27,324 nucleotides of DNA from Duncaniella sp. (GTDB taxonomy: Bacteria > Bacteroidota > Bacteroidia > Bacteroidales > Muribaculaceae): positions 1-27,324 of the forward strand of contig JAFLRW010000005.1 of the NCBI GenBank assembly GCA_022511285.1. Reading direction: 5' to 3'. Positions 16,846 to 23,927 of this stretch are shown here, one piece after another. The position numbers and the translations under genes are program-made. The notes below the pieces were generated by a model. The model was not told the DNA's origin and ran no database searches. It saw only the letters and a program-made list of their open reading frames with translations. How positions within the stretch are numbered: position 1 is the stretch's first letter; every line of letters begins with the position of its first letter.

Positions 16846-17421
16846 ATGGCTGAAAACTCTATCATCCCGGGACAATACGTCGAAATAGCCTACCAACTAT
16901 TCACAGTTGGCTCCGACGGAAAAAAAGAACTCGTCCACACCGTTGAACCATCCGCTCCGGAGTGTTTCATCTTCGGTGTCACTCCCGGACTCGTCGAAGG
17001 CCTCGCAATGCGTCTTGCCGGCAAGAAAGCCGGTGAGAATTTCGACATTCCGGTCCCCTCCGAACTCGGGTTCCCCTACTCCCCCGACGATGTTGTCACC
17101 ATTCCCATCGACATATTTCGCGATGGTGATGGCAATTTTGACACCGACCGCGTTAAAGTGGGAGCTCACCTCCCAATGATTACGGGCGACGGTTATCAAA
17201 TCACAGGCATCGTCAAATCAATCAGTCCCGACAATGTCGTAATGGACTTCAACCACCCTCTCGTGGGAATGAACCTCCATTTTACAGGCTCCGTTATCAC
17301 CGTCCGTGAGGCCACTCCTGAAGAACTCCGTCCGTTCTTGTCCGGTTGTGGCGGATGTTGCGGCGGAAATGGCGATTGCTCCGACAAATCCGATGGCGGA
17401 TGCTGCGGCGGATGCAAATAA
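16846..17421 (+). CDS. slyD: SlyD-like FKBP-type peptidyl-prolyl isomerase with metal-binding tail
   Basis: The 191-residue protein has the SlyD layout. A split FKBP domain has an inserted flap chaperone domain: YVEIAYQLFT opens, PGLVEGLAMRLAGKKAGENF follows, then the flap with YQITGIVKSIS, and NHPLVGMNLHFTGSVITVRE closes the fold. SlyD proteins catalyse prolyl isomerisation, assist folding and bind nickel through a His/Cys tail. Here the tail (about 165-191) is made almost only of Gly and Cys with some Asp (CGGCCGGNGDC, then GGCCGGCK), with nine cysteines and no histidine. It may bind zinc or another soft metal. The gene lies between the zinc-ribbon gene and efp. Confidence 0.92.
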   Translation: MAENSIIPGQYVEIAYQLFTVGSDGKKELVHTVEPSAPECFIFGVTPGLVEGLAMRLAGKKAGENFDIPVPSELGFPYSPDDVVTIPIDIFRDGDGNFDTDRVKVGAHLPMITGDGYQITGIVKSISPDNVVMDFNHPLVGMNLHFTGSVITVREATPEELRPFLSGCGGCCGGNGDCSDKSDGGCCGGCK

Positions 17422-17465
17422 TCATTAGATTTTTTTTTAACATACATTACCACTCAATACACACA

Positions 17466-18029
17466 ATGGCAACAACAGCAGATTTTAAAAACGGCATGTG
17501 CCTCGACATCGACGGTCAATTCTACTTCATCGTCGAATTCCTCCACGTTAAGCCCGGCAAAGGCCCCGCTTTCGTGCGCACCAAACTCAAAAACGTTCGC
17601 ACCGGCCGTATTCTCGACAAAACTTGGAACTCCGGAGTGAAAGTCAACGAAGTCCGCATCGAGCGCCGCCCCTACCAATACTCTTACAAGGATGATATGG
17701 GCTATCACTTCCTCCACACCGAAACCTGGGAAGAAGTGATTCTCCCCGGCGAAAGCATCGAGGGAGTTCAATTCCTCAAGGAAGGCGACGTCTGCGAAGC
17801 CAACGTTCATGCCGAGTCTGAGACTATTCTCACCTGCGAAATGCCCACATCCGTCATACTCGAAATCACCTACACAGAGCCCGGCATCAAGGGCGACACC
17901 GCCACCAACACTCTCAAGCCCGCCACTGTTGAAACAGGCGCTGAGATTCGTGTTCCCCTTTTCTGCAACATTGGCGACAAAGTGCGTGTCGACACTCGCG
18001 ACGGTTCATACGTTGAGCGCGTGAAATAA
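17466..18029 (+). CDS. efp: Translation elongation factor P
   Basis: EF-P helps ribosomes through runs of proline. The true start is the ATG at 17466 (MATTADFKNGMCLDIDGQF), giving 187 residues. The in-frame extension back to 17346 overlaps the slyD tail and encodes an arginine-rich, unlikely peptide. The KOW-like N-domain carries the tip loop HVKPGKGPAFVRTKL. K32 is at the position that is lysylated or otherwise modified in other bacteria. The OB domains follow with YPxx-like GYHFLHTETWEEV and, at the C-terminus, GAEIRVPLFCNIGDKVRVDT. No modification enzyme gene is seen in the window. It ends the gene set and is followed by a strong terminator. Confidence 0.96.
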   Translation: MATTADFKNGMCLDIDGQFYFIVEFLHVKPGKGPAFVRTKLKNVRTGRILDKTWNSGVKVNEVRIERRPYQYSYKDDMGYHFLHTETWEEVILPGESIEGVQFLKEGDVCEANVHAESETILTCEMPTSVILEITYTEPGIKGDTATNTLKPATVETGAEIRVPLFCNIGDKVRVDTRDGSYVERVK

Positions 18030-18052
18030 CATCTCTCTACGTCCATATTCCT

Positions 18053-18088
18053 TACCCCTTCCACCAACACCGGGAGGGGTATTTTTTT
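18053..18088 (+). terminator. Intrinsic terminator of efp
   Basis: TACCCCTTCC (18053-18062) pairs with GGGAGGGGTA (18072-18081, one G-T pair) around a 9-base loop and is followed by seven T. It sits 24 bases after the efp stop and isolates the upstream gene set from the candidate origin. Confidence 0.88.
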
Positions 18089-18090
18089 AC

Positions 18091-18118
18091 TTTTACACTC
18101 TGTCAAATCAGTGTAAAA
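18091..18118 (+). repeat. Second hairpin between efp and the candidate origin
   Basis: TTTTACACT and AGTGTAAAA form a perfect 9-bp inverted repeat with a 10-base loop, directly after the efp terminator. The stem is mostly A-T and no T-run follows it, so a terminator role is doubtful. It could be a backup stop or a protein site. Confidence 0.45.
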
Positions 18119-18170
18119 AACTATTATATAACATTCAATACCCTTTTTATTTCGGCTGAAAATAATTGGC

Positions 18171-18178
18171 TAAATTTG
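18171..18178 (+). promoter_or_regulatory. -7 element at the left side of the candidate origin
   Basis: TAAATTTG matches TAnnTTTG. Upstream, TTTA lies at 21 bases, a three-of-four match to the -33 element. Transcription would begin near 18185 and run through the DnaA-box-like cluster, starting with a GC-rich hairpin (GAGCC / GGCTC around 18195-18211). No open frame follows, so any product would be RNA or the nadA leader. Confidence 0.35.
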
Positions 18179-18230
18179 CAACCGGGTAGTTGAGGAGCCT
18201 CGGCGCGGCTCAAGAAAGTGTAGGCATAAA

Positions 18231-18510
18231 ACGTGTTGATAACAGTGTTGAAAACTGTTCAAAACTATTCAACTCTTTTTTATAACTTACTCTTGACTTG
18301 AATATGGTATAGGCTGTATAACATTCCTTCCCGTCACTGCCAAAATAGTTATTGATTTTCTATCACCCGGTTTTCAATATGTTTATCTACAGTTTAGGTT
18401 GTTTTACTCACAAAAAGTTGTTAACTTTGCACATTATTAACACTATGTTAATAAATATATTAATCTTTTGATTTTCAGACATTAAAGATGTTGATAATAG
18501 TTTGATAACT
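18231..18510. other. oriC: Candidate chromosomal replication origin (DnaA-box cluster and AT-rich region)
   Basis: Close to the DnaA box TTATCCACA or its complement are TGTTGATAA (18234-18242 and 18489-18497) and TTATCTACA (18383-18391), each one mismatch away. Weaker copies follow the first in a phased run: TGTTGAAAAC (18246-18255), TGTTCAAAAC (18256-18265) and TATTCAAC (18266-18273). TTATTAACA (18434-18442) and TGTTAATAA (18446-18454) form an inverted pair within an AT-rich stretch (18431-18476) that could unwind. On the left the plus strand is C-rich (25 C/13 G in 10201-10260; 24 C/14 G in 17881-17940); on the right it is balanced to G-rich (15 G/10 C in 18841-18900; 18 G/10 C in 22981-23040), although genes on both sides have the same orientation. 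dnaA is not in the window. The function is inferred. Confidence 0.65.
18398..18429 (+). promoter_or_regulatory. Possible promoter of nadA - leuS inside the candidate origin
   Basis: GTTG (18398-18401, three of four bases of TTTG), 20 bases, then TAACTTTG (18422-18429). Transcription would start near 18436, leaving a leader of about 200 bases before nadA that crosses the AT-rich element. Origin firing and nadA transcription could therefore affect each other. Confidence 0.45.
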
Positions 18511-18639
18511 GTAAGCCTGAGTTCAATAACTCATATATGCAAGAATTTATCTGAAAAGATATTATCAGTTTTTACAGCTATTGTTATTCTTCTTATAAAT
18601 TTCTTTTTCAAAATTATTTTTTTACAAATATAAAAACCA

Positions 18640-19605
18640 ATGAAAGCAGACAAAGGATACGTTGAAGCTGAAATTGCGGAAGGCACTGACCTTGTGGCTG
18701 AAATATCGCGTCTCAAAAAGGAGAAAAACGCCGTTGTGCTGGCCCACTATTACACGCTGCCGGAGATTCAGGATGTGGCTGATTTCATTGGCGATTCTTT
18801 GGCACTCGCACAGATTGCCGAGAAGCTGGATGCCGACATTATAGTGATGTGTGGTGTTCACTTTATGGGCGAAACTGTCAAAATTCTTTGTCCCGACAAG
18901 AAGGTGTTGGTGCCGGATATGAACGCCGGTTGCTCGCTTGCCGACAGCTGTCCGGCTCCTGAATTGCAAAAGTTTATTGAGGAGCATCCCGGCCACACTG
19001 TAGTGTCGTATGTCAACACTACTGCTGCGGTCAAAGCTCTCACCGATATTGTAGTCACATCGGGCAACGCTCTTAAGGTGATAGAGAGTCTCCCGAAGGA
19101 TGCTAAAATCATCTTTGGCCCTGACCGAAATCTTGGCAATTATATAAATTCTCAGACCGGCCGTCAGATGCTGTTGTGGGATGGTGCCTGCCACGTCCAT
19201 GAGCAGTTTTCGCTCGAAGGTATTCTCGACCTTAAAAAGGCTCATCCGGAGGCGAAAGTGTTGGTCCACCCCGAATGTCCGGCGCCGGTGCGTCTTGTAG
19301 CTGACAAGGTGGGCTCCACTGCCGTGCTTCTTAAATGGGCCGAGGAGAGTCCCTATCAGCAATTTATAGTGGCCACTGAGAGCGGCATCATCCACGAGAT
19401 GAAGCGCCGTTGCCCTGACAAAACTTTTATCCCGGCTCCACCTGAGGGTTCTACTTGCGGATGCAACGACTGTGCTTTTATGAAACTAAATTCACTGCGC
19501 AAGCTCTATCTCACGCTGCTCTATGAGCTCCCGGAGGTGACAGTCGACCCCTCTATCATTGACCGCGCCCGCCGCCCTATAGAGAGAATGCTCGCTATCA
19601 GCTGA
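18640..19605 (+). CDS. nadA: Quinolinate synthase A
   Basis: NadA condenses iminoaspartate with dihydroxyacetone phosphate to quinolinate in NAD synthesis, using a [4Fe-4S] cluster. The 321-residue protein starts MKADKGYVEAEIAEGTDLVA. The three cluster cysteines are expected at C98 (PDMNAGCSLADS), C213 (VHPECPAPV) and one of the C-terminal cluster GSTCGCNDC (C273/C275/C278). VLAHYYTLPEIQDVADFIGDS and FMGETVKIL are substrate-site motifs. NadB and NadC are not in the window. It is preceded by the 610-base gene-free origin candidate and followed by leuS after 31 bases. Confidence 0.95.
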   Translation: MKADKGYVEAEIAEGTDLVAEISRLKKEKNAVVLAHYYTLPEIQDVADFIGDSLALAQIAEKLDADIIVMCGVHFMGETVKILCPDKKVLVPDMNAGCSLADSCPAPELQKFIEEHPGHTVVSYVNTTAAVKALTDIVVTSGNALKVIESLPKDAKIIFGPDRNLGNYINSQTGRQMLLWDGACHVHEQFSLEGILDLKKAHPEAKVLVHPECPAPVRLVADKVGSTAVLLKWAEESPYQQFIVATESGIIHEMKRRCPDKTFIPAPPEGSTCGCNDCAFMKLNSLRKLYLTLLYELPEVTVDPSIIDRARRPIERMLAIS

Positions 19606-19636
19606 AATTACAAAGAAAAAACAATCAATATCCACA

Positions 19637-22414
19637 ATGGAATATAATCATAAAGAAATTGAATCGCGCTGGCAGCAGCGCTGGAGAGACGAAAAGGTAT
19701 ATAAGACGGAGATTGACTCTTCACGACCTAAATATTATGTGCTCGACATGTTCCCCTATCCTTCGGGTGCGGGGCTGCACGTGGGGCATCCGTTAGGCTA
19801 CATTGCATCTGATATTTATTCGCGCTACAAGCGTCTGCGCGGTTTCAATGTGCTTCACCCAATGGGCTACGATGCCTACGGACTCCCTGCCGAGCAGTAT
19901 GCCATACAGACCGGTCAACACCCCGAAAAAACCACTCGCATCAACATAGCCCGCTATCGCGAGCAGCTCGACAAGATTGGATTCTGTTACGACTGGGATC
20001 GCGAGATTAAGACCTGCGACCCGGAGTTCTACAAGTGGACACAGTGGGCCTTCATTAAGATGTTTGAGAGTTGGTATGACAACGACTCTCAAAAGGCTCG
20101 CCCTGTTTCCGAGCTTATTGAAAAGTTTGAGACCTCAGGCTCTGCCGGTGTCAATGCCGCTTGTTCCGAGCCTATGGATTTCACTGCCGACGAGTGGAAG
20201 GCCATGTCAGAGAAGCAGAAGAGCGACACGCTGATGAACTATCGCATTGCTTATCTCGGCAACACGATGGTCAACTGGTGTCCGGCGCTCGGCACCGTGC
20301 TTGCCAACGATGAGGTGAGCGAGGGTGTCAGTGTGCGCGGCGGTCATCCCGTGGAGCAGAAACTGATGTATCAGTGGTGTCTGCGTGTGTCGGCCTATGC
20401 TCAGCGTCTGCTCGACGGGCTTGATACCCTTGATTGGACCGACTCCCTAAAGGAGACTCAGCGCAACTGGATAGGACGTTCTGAGGGCGCTGAGATGCAT
20501 TTTAAAATATCCGGGAGAGAGGATGTGGATATGGTGATATTCACCACCCGTGCCGATACGGTGTTTGGCGTCACTTTCATGGTTCTTGCTCCCGAGAGCG
20601 AGTATGTGGATGTAGTGACTACCACCGAACAGAAGGCAGCCGTAGAGGCCTATCTCGACTCCATAAAGCACAAGACGGAGCGAGAGCGCATGATTGACAA
20701 GAAAGTGTCGGGTGTCTTCACCGGGGCTTATGCTGTCAATCCTCTCACAGGCAAGGAGATTCCCGTCTATGTGAGCGACTATGTGCTTGCCGGCTACGGC
20801 ACTGGAGCAATTATGGCGGTGCCTGCCCACGATAGTCGCGACTATGCTTTTGCCAAGCATTTTGATCTCCCTATAATCCCGCTTATTGAGGGTGCCGATG
20901 TCAGCGAGCAGAGTTTTGATGCCAAGACAGGCAAGATGATTAACTCCGCATCTGACCGCCTTAATCTCAACGGCCTTGAAGTGAAAGATGCCATTGCCGC
21001 AGCCAAGCGCTATATAGCCGAGGCCGGCATAGGGCGTGTGAAGGTGAACTATCGTCTGCGCGATGCTATTTTCAGCCGTCAGCGCTACTGGGGCGAGCCC
21101 TTCCCTGTTTATTACAAAGATGGCGTCCCTCACACAATGAGTGAGGATAAACTCCCGGTGCTTCTCCCTGAGATTGACAAATATCTTCCCACAGAGAGCG
21201 GCGAGCCGCCGTTGGGACGCGCTAAGGGATGGGTCACCGATGAGGGTTATCCTATCGAACTCAACACTATGCCGGGTTTTGCAGGCTCGTCGGCCTACTA
21301 TCTGCGCTATATGGATCCGCGCAACGACAATGCGCTCGTGAGCCGCGAGGCTGATGAATATTGGCGCAATGTCGACCTCTATATAGGAGGTACCGAACAC
21401 GCCACAGGCCACCTCATCTACTCTCGTTTCTGGAACAAATTTCTCTTTGACCTCGGAGTGGTCTGCGAGGAGGAGCCTTTCAAGAAACTCATCAATCAGG
21501 GTATGATTCAGGGCCGGAGCAACTTTGTCTATCGCATCAAGGACACCAATACATTCGTATCCGCCGGCCTCAAAGCCAACTACGATGTCACTCCCATCCA
21601 CGTGGATGTCAACATTGTGAGCAACGACCAGCTCTCAATTGAAGATTTCCGCAAGTGGCGTCCCGAGTTTGAAAACGCTGAGTTTATCCTCGAAGATGGC
21701 AAATATATATGCGGTTGGGCAGTGGAGAAGATGTCGAAGTCGATGTTTAATGTGGTCAACCCCGACGACATTGTGGAGCGCTACGGAGCCGACACGCTTC
21801 GCCTCTACGAAATGTTCCTCGGCCCGTTGGAACAGAGCAAACCGTGGGACACTAACGGAATAGACGGTGTCAATCGCTTCCTCAAAAAACTTTGGGCTCT
21901 CTATTATAAAGGTGACACCCTCCTGGTTGATTCTTCCGATCCCTCGGCCGAAGCGCTAAAATCGCTCCATAAGCTCATCAAAAAGGTGACGGCCGACATT
22001 GAAGCGTTCAGCTACAACACCTCTGTGGCTGCATTCATGATTTGTGTCAACGAACTCTCGCAGCTCAAGTGTCATTCTCGCGCCATCCTCGAGCCGCTGC
22101 TCATAGTGCTCGCACCCTTTGCTCCTCACATTGCCGAAGAGCTTTGGCACTCAGCCCTTGGCCACGACAACACCATCTGTGATGCTGCCTGGCCTGAGTG
22201 GAATGAGGCTTATCTTGTGGAGTCGACGGCTCGCTACGCTGTTTCCTTCAACGGCAAGGCACGCTTCAACATCGAAGTGCCGGCCGACACTGATGCCGAC
22301 AGTGTCAGAGACATAGCACTGGCTAATGAAGCTGCTGCAAAGTGGATTGAAGGGAAGACAGTACGCAAAGTCATTGTAGTACCCGGTAAGATTGTCAACA
22401 TTGTAGTGGGATAA
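19637..22414 (+). CDS. leuS: Leucyl-tRNA synthetase
   Basis: LeuRS charges tRNA-Leu and edits mischarged products. The 925-residue class I enzyme has its HIGH motif as HVGH (residues 48-51, in SGAGLHVGHPLGY) and its KMSKS motif at 698-702 (VEKMSKSMFNVVNPDD). The CP1 editing domain shows FTTRADTVFGVTFMVLAPE and GYGTGAIMAVPAHDSRDY. It is longer than the roughly 860-residue E. coli enzyme. Extra sequence is present before the zinc/CP1 region (about 160-195) and before KMSKS (about 620-690, where IKDTNTFVSAGLK lies). The anticodon and C-terminal domains follow in order. The coding strand is less C-rich than in aspS or proA, which fits the opposite side of the candidate origin. Confidence 0.96.
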   Translation: MEYNHKEIESRWQQRWRDEKVYKTEIDSSRPKYYVLDMFPYPSGAGLHVGHPLGYIASDIYSRYKRLRGFNVLHPMGYDAYGLPAEQYAIQTGQHPEKTTRINIARYREQLDKIGFCYDWDREIKTCDPEFYKWTQWAFIKMFESWYDNDSQKARPVSELIEKFETSGSAGVNAACSEPMDFTADEWKAMSEKQKSDTLMNYRIAYLGNTMVNWCPALGTVLANDEVSEGVSVRGGHPVEQKLMYQWCLRVSAYAQRLLDGLDTLDWTDSLKETQRNWIGRSEGAEMHFKISGREDVDMVIFTTRADTVFGVTFMVLAPESEYVDVVTTTEQKAAVEAYLDSIKHKTERERMIDKKVSGVFTGAYAVNPLTGKEIPVYVSDYVLAGYGTGAIMAVPAHDSRDYAFAKHFDLPIIPLIEGADVSEQSFDAKTGKMINSASDRLNLNGLEVKDAIAAAKRYIAEAGIGRVKVNYRLRDAIFSRQRYWGEPFPVYYKDGVPHTMSEDKLPVLLPEIDKYLPTESGEPPLGRAKGWVTDEGYPIELNTMPGFAGSSAYYLRYMDPRNDNALVSREADEYWRNVDLYIGGTEHATGHLIYSRFWNKFLFDLGVVCEEEPFKKLINQGMIQGRSNFVYRIKDTNTFVSAGLKANYDVTPIHVDVNIVSNDQLSIEDFRKWRPEFENAEFILEDGKYICGWAVEKMSKSMFNVVNPDDIVERYGADTLRLYEMFLGPLEQSKPWDTNGIDGVNRFLKKLWALYYKGDTLLVDSSDPSAEALKSLHKLIKKVTADIEAFSYNTSVAAFMICVNELSQLKCHSRAILEPLLIVLAPFAPHIAEELWHSALGHDNTICDAAWPEWNEAYLVESTARYAVSFNGKARFNIEVPADTDADSVRDIALANEAAAKWIEGKTVRKVIVVPGKIVNIVVG

Positions 22415-22448
22415 CTCCACGAGCTTAGACACTGCCCCAAGTCAAGAA

Positions 22449-22478
22449 AACTTTAAGTTGTTAACGTTTTTTAAAGTT
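22449..22478. repeat. AT-rich inverted repeat between leuS and recA
   Basis: AACTTTAA (22449-22456) and TTAAAGTT (22471-22478) are perfect inverted repeats around a 14-base loop that contains the palindrome GTTAAC. It lies 35 bases after leuS and directly before the recA promoter palindrome. It could be a weak leuS terminator or part of recA regulation. Confidence 0.4.
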
Positions 22479-22480
22479 GG

Positions 22481-22499
22481 TGGGCAAATATATTGCCCA
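22481..22499. promoter_or_regulatory. Operator-like palindrome at the recA promoter
   Basis: TGGGCAA and TTGCCCA form a perfect 7-bp inverted repeat with the 5-base spacer ATATA. Its centre is about 34 bases before the predicted recA transcription start, so it covers the place of the -33 element. It does not match the E. coli SOS box (CTG-N10-CAG) or the Gram-positive GAAC/GTTC box. A dimeric regulator site is inferred. Confidence 0.55.
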
Positions 22500-22509
22500 T
22501 AGCGGGTGC

Positions 22510-22517
22510 TAATTTTG
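22510..22517 (+). promoter_or_regulatory. recA: -7 element of recA
   Basis: TAATTTTG matches TAnnTTTG exactly, with transcription expected near 22524 and a leader of about 45 bases. There is no TTTG 19-21 bases upstream; that position is occupied by the palindrome, as in activator-dependent or tightly controlled promoters. Confidence 0.6.
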
Positions 22518-22568
22518 CAGTGTCAATAGATTCAAAGAGAATAAAAACAAATATAACGTCTATAAGAT

Positions 22569-23759
22569 ATGGCAAAGAAGGAGACAGCAAAGGCTGTAAT
22601 GAAAGACAGCGATCCTGCTAAGGCAAAACTCAATGCCCTTGCCCAGGCAATGGGAAATATTGAGAAGAATTTCGGGCGTGGCGCCGTTATGAAGTTGGGC
22701 GACGAGCAGATAGAGAACGTTGATGTGATACCCACAGGTTCCATCGGTCTTGACTATGCTCTTGGAGTGGGTGGCTATCCTCGCGGCCGCATCATTGAGA
22801 TTTATGGTCCGGAGTCGTCAGGTAAGACCACATTGGCCATCCACGCCATAGCCGAGGCTCAGAAAGCCGGCGGTATAGCGGCTATCATTGACGCAGAACA
22901 CGCCTTTGACCGTTTTTATGCCGAGCAGCTTGGAGTTGATGTCAACAATCTTCTCATAGCGCAGCCCGACAATGGCGAGCAGGCTCTCGAGATAGCGGAA
23001 CAGTTGATTCGTTCGAGTGCTATTGATATTCTTGTGGTCGACTCAGTGGCGGCGCTTACACCCAAAAGCGAAATCGACGGCGATATGGGCGACAAGAATG
23101 TGGGCGTGCAGGCTCGTCTGATGAGTCAGGCCATGCGCAAGCTCACAGGGTCAATCTCCCGCACTAACACCTGTTGCATCTTCATCAATCAGCTTCGCGA
23201 GAAGATTGGGGTTATGTTTGGCCCCTCGGAGACCACTACCGGAGGCAATGCGCTGAAGTTTTATGCTTCTGTGCGCATAGATATCCGTCCCTCCACCGCT
23301 ATTAAGGATGGCGACGAGGTGCTCGGCAAGCTAACGAAAGTAAAGGTGGTGAAAAACAAGGTTGCGCCCCCATTCAAGCGTGCAGAGTTCGACATAATGT
23401 TTGGCGAGGGAATATCCCGTTCAGGCGAGATTATCGACCTCGGAGTGAACCTCGGAATTATTAAAAAGTCGGGCGCTTGGTTCTCTTACAACGATTCAAA
23501 GATAGGTCAGGGACGCGATGCCGCAAAGCGCATGATGGTAGATAACCCCGAGCTTGCCGATGAGATAACCGAGAAGATTATGGAGGCTCTCAAGGTGCAG
23601 AGCAAGCGCCAGCAGACTCCCGCTGCGGCGCTGCGCAATAAGCCGACGGCACCCGTGGCATCTGACATCAATGCCGATATTGCAGCCATTGCCGATGTGG
23701 ATATTGAGGATTCCGACCTCGACCTTCCCGACGATTTTTCAATTGAGGAAGATTTATAA
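22569..23759 (+). CDS. recA: Recombinase RecA
   Basis: RecA forms filaments on single-stranded DNA, drives strand exchange and in many bacteria triggers the DNA-damage response. The 396-residue protein has Walker A GPESSGKTT (80-88), Walker B in DILVVDSVAAL, the L1/L2 DNA loops (ISRTNTCCIFINQLREKIG and GPSETTTGGNALKFYAS) and a C-terminal domain. It is longer than the 350-residue E. coli form because of an extended tail (about 340-396), first rich in Q, P and A and then strongly acidic (DVDIEDSDLDLPDDFSIEED). Acidic tails of this kind hold back RecA activity in other species. The promoter carries an operator-like palindrome. It converges with the GH95 gene at a shared terminator. Confidence 0.97.
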   Translation: MAKKETAKAVMKDSDPAKAKLNALAQAMGNIEKNFGRGAVMKLGDEQIENVDVIPTGSIGLDYALGVGGYPRGRIIEIYGPESSGKTTLAIHAIAEAQKAGGIAAIIDAEHAFDRFYAEQLGVDVNNLLIAQPDNGEQALEIAEQLIRSSAIDILVVDSVAALTPKSEIDGDMGDKNVGVQARLMSQAMRKLTGSISRTNTCCIFINQLREKIGVMFGPSETTTGGNALKFYASVRIDIRPSTAIKDGDEVLGKLTKVKVVKNKVAPPFKRAEFDIMFGEGISRSGEIIDLGVNLGIIKKSGAWFSYNDSKIGQGRDAAKRMMVDNPELADEITEKIMEALKVQSKRQQTPAAALRNKPTAPVASDINADIAAIADVDIEDSDLDLPDDFSIEEDL

Positions 23760-23773
23760 AAATAGTTGAAGTT

Positions 23774-23845
23774 ATGTTTACAATTCTTGTAATCATTTGG
23801 GCTATATGCCGTTTCGGTGGTGAACTCACCGGATTCAAGCGATAG
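23774..23845 (+). CDS. Possible small hydrophobic peptide downstream of recA
   Basis: An ATG 15 bases after the recA stop opens a 23-codon frame encoding MFTILVIIWAICRFGGELTG plus FKR. The first twelve residues are almost entirely hydrophobic and the end is basic, like a single-helix membrane micropeptide. The frame ends 18 bases before the shared terminator, so it would lie on the recA transcript. Nothing recognisable upstream supports translation and a frame this short can arise by chance. I do not recognise it. Its position within a damage-gene transcript makes it worth listing. Confidence 0.3.
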   Translation: MFTILVIIWAICRFGGELTGFKR

Positions 23846-23862
23846 ACGCATACGCAAGTAGT

Positions 23863-23909
23863 ACATAAAAATAGGGCGCCATTCATATTGAGGCGCCCTA
23901 TTTTTATGT
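23863..23909. terminator. Bidirectional terminator between recA and the GH95 gene
   Basis: An 18-bp perfect inverted repeat (23863-23880 with 23892-23909) has an 11-base loop. The GGCGCC-containing core is flanked by A-run and T-run arms, so it forms a terminator in both directions. It serves recA from the left and the hydrolase gene (stop at 23928) from the right. Confidence 0.93.
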
Positions 23910-23927
23910 TATTTTAGTATCTGATAA

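Noticed and set aside
17346..17465. Upstream extension of efp
   Set aside because: It overlaps the slyD tail and adds 40 arginine-rich residues absent from EF-P proteins; the ATG at 17466 matches the family start.
18091..18118. Second terminator after efp
   Set aside because: The stem is A-T rich and not followed by a T-run on either strand; kept only as an inverted repeat.
20447..21601. 384-codon minus-strand frame
   Set aside because: It lies entirely inside leuS in an antisense frame and shows no recognisable domains; leuS motifs are continuous through it.
22481..22499. Classical LexA box at recA
   Set aside because: The palindrome has neither the CTG-N10-CAG nor the GAAC/GTTC pattern, so I list it only as an unknown operator.
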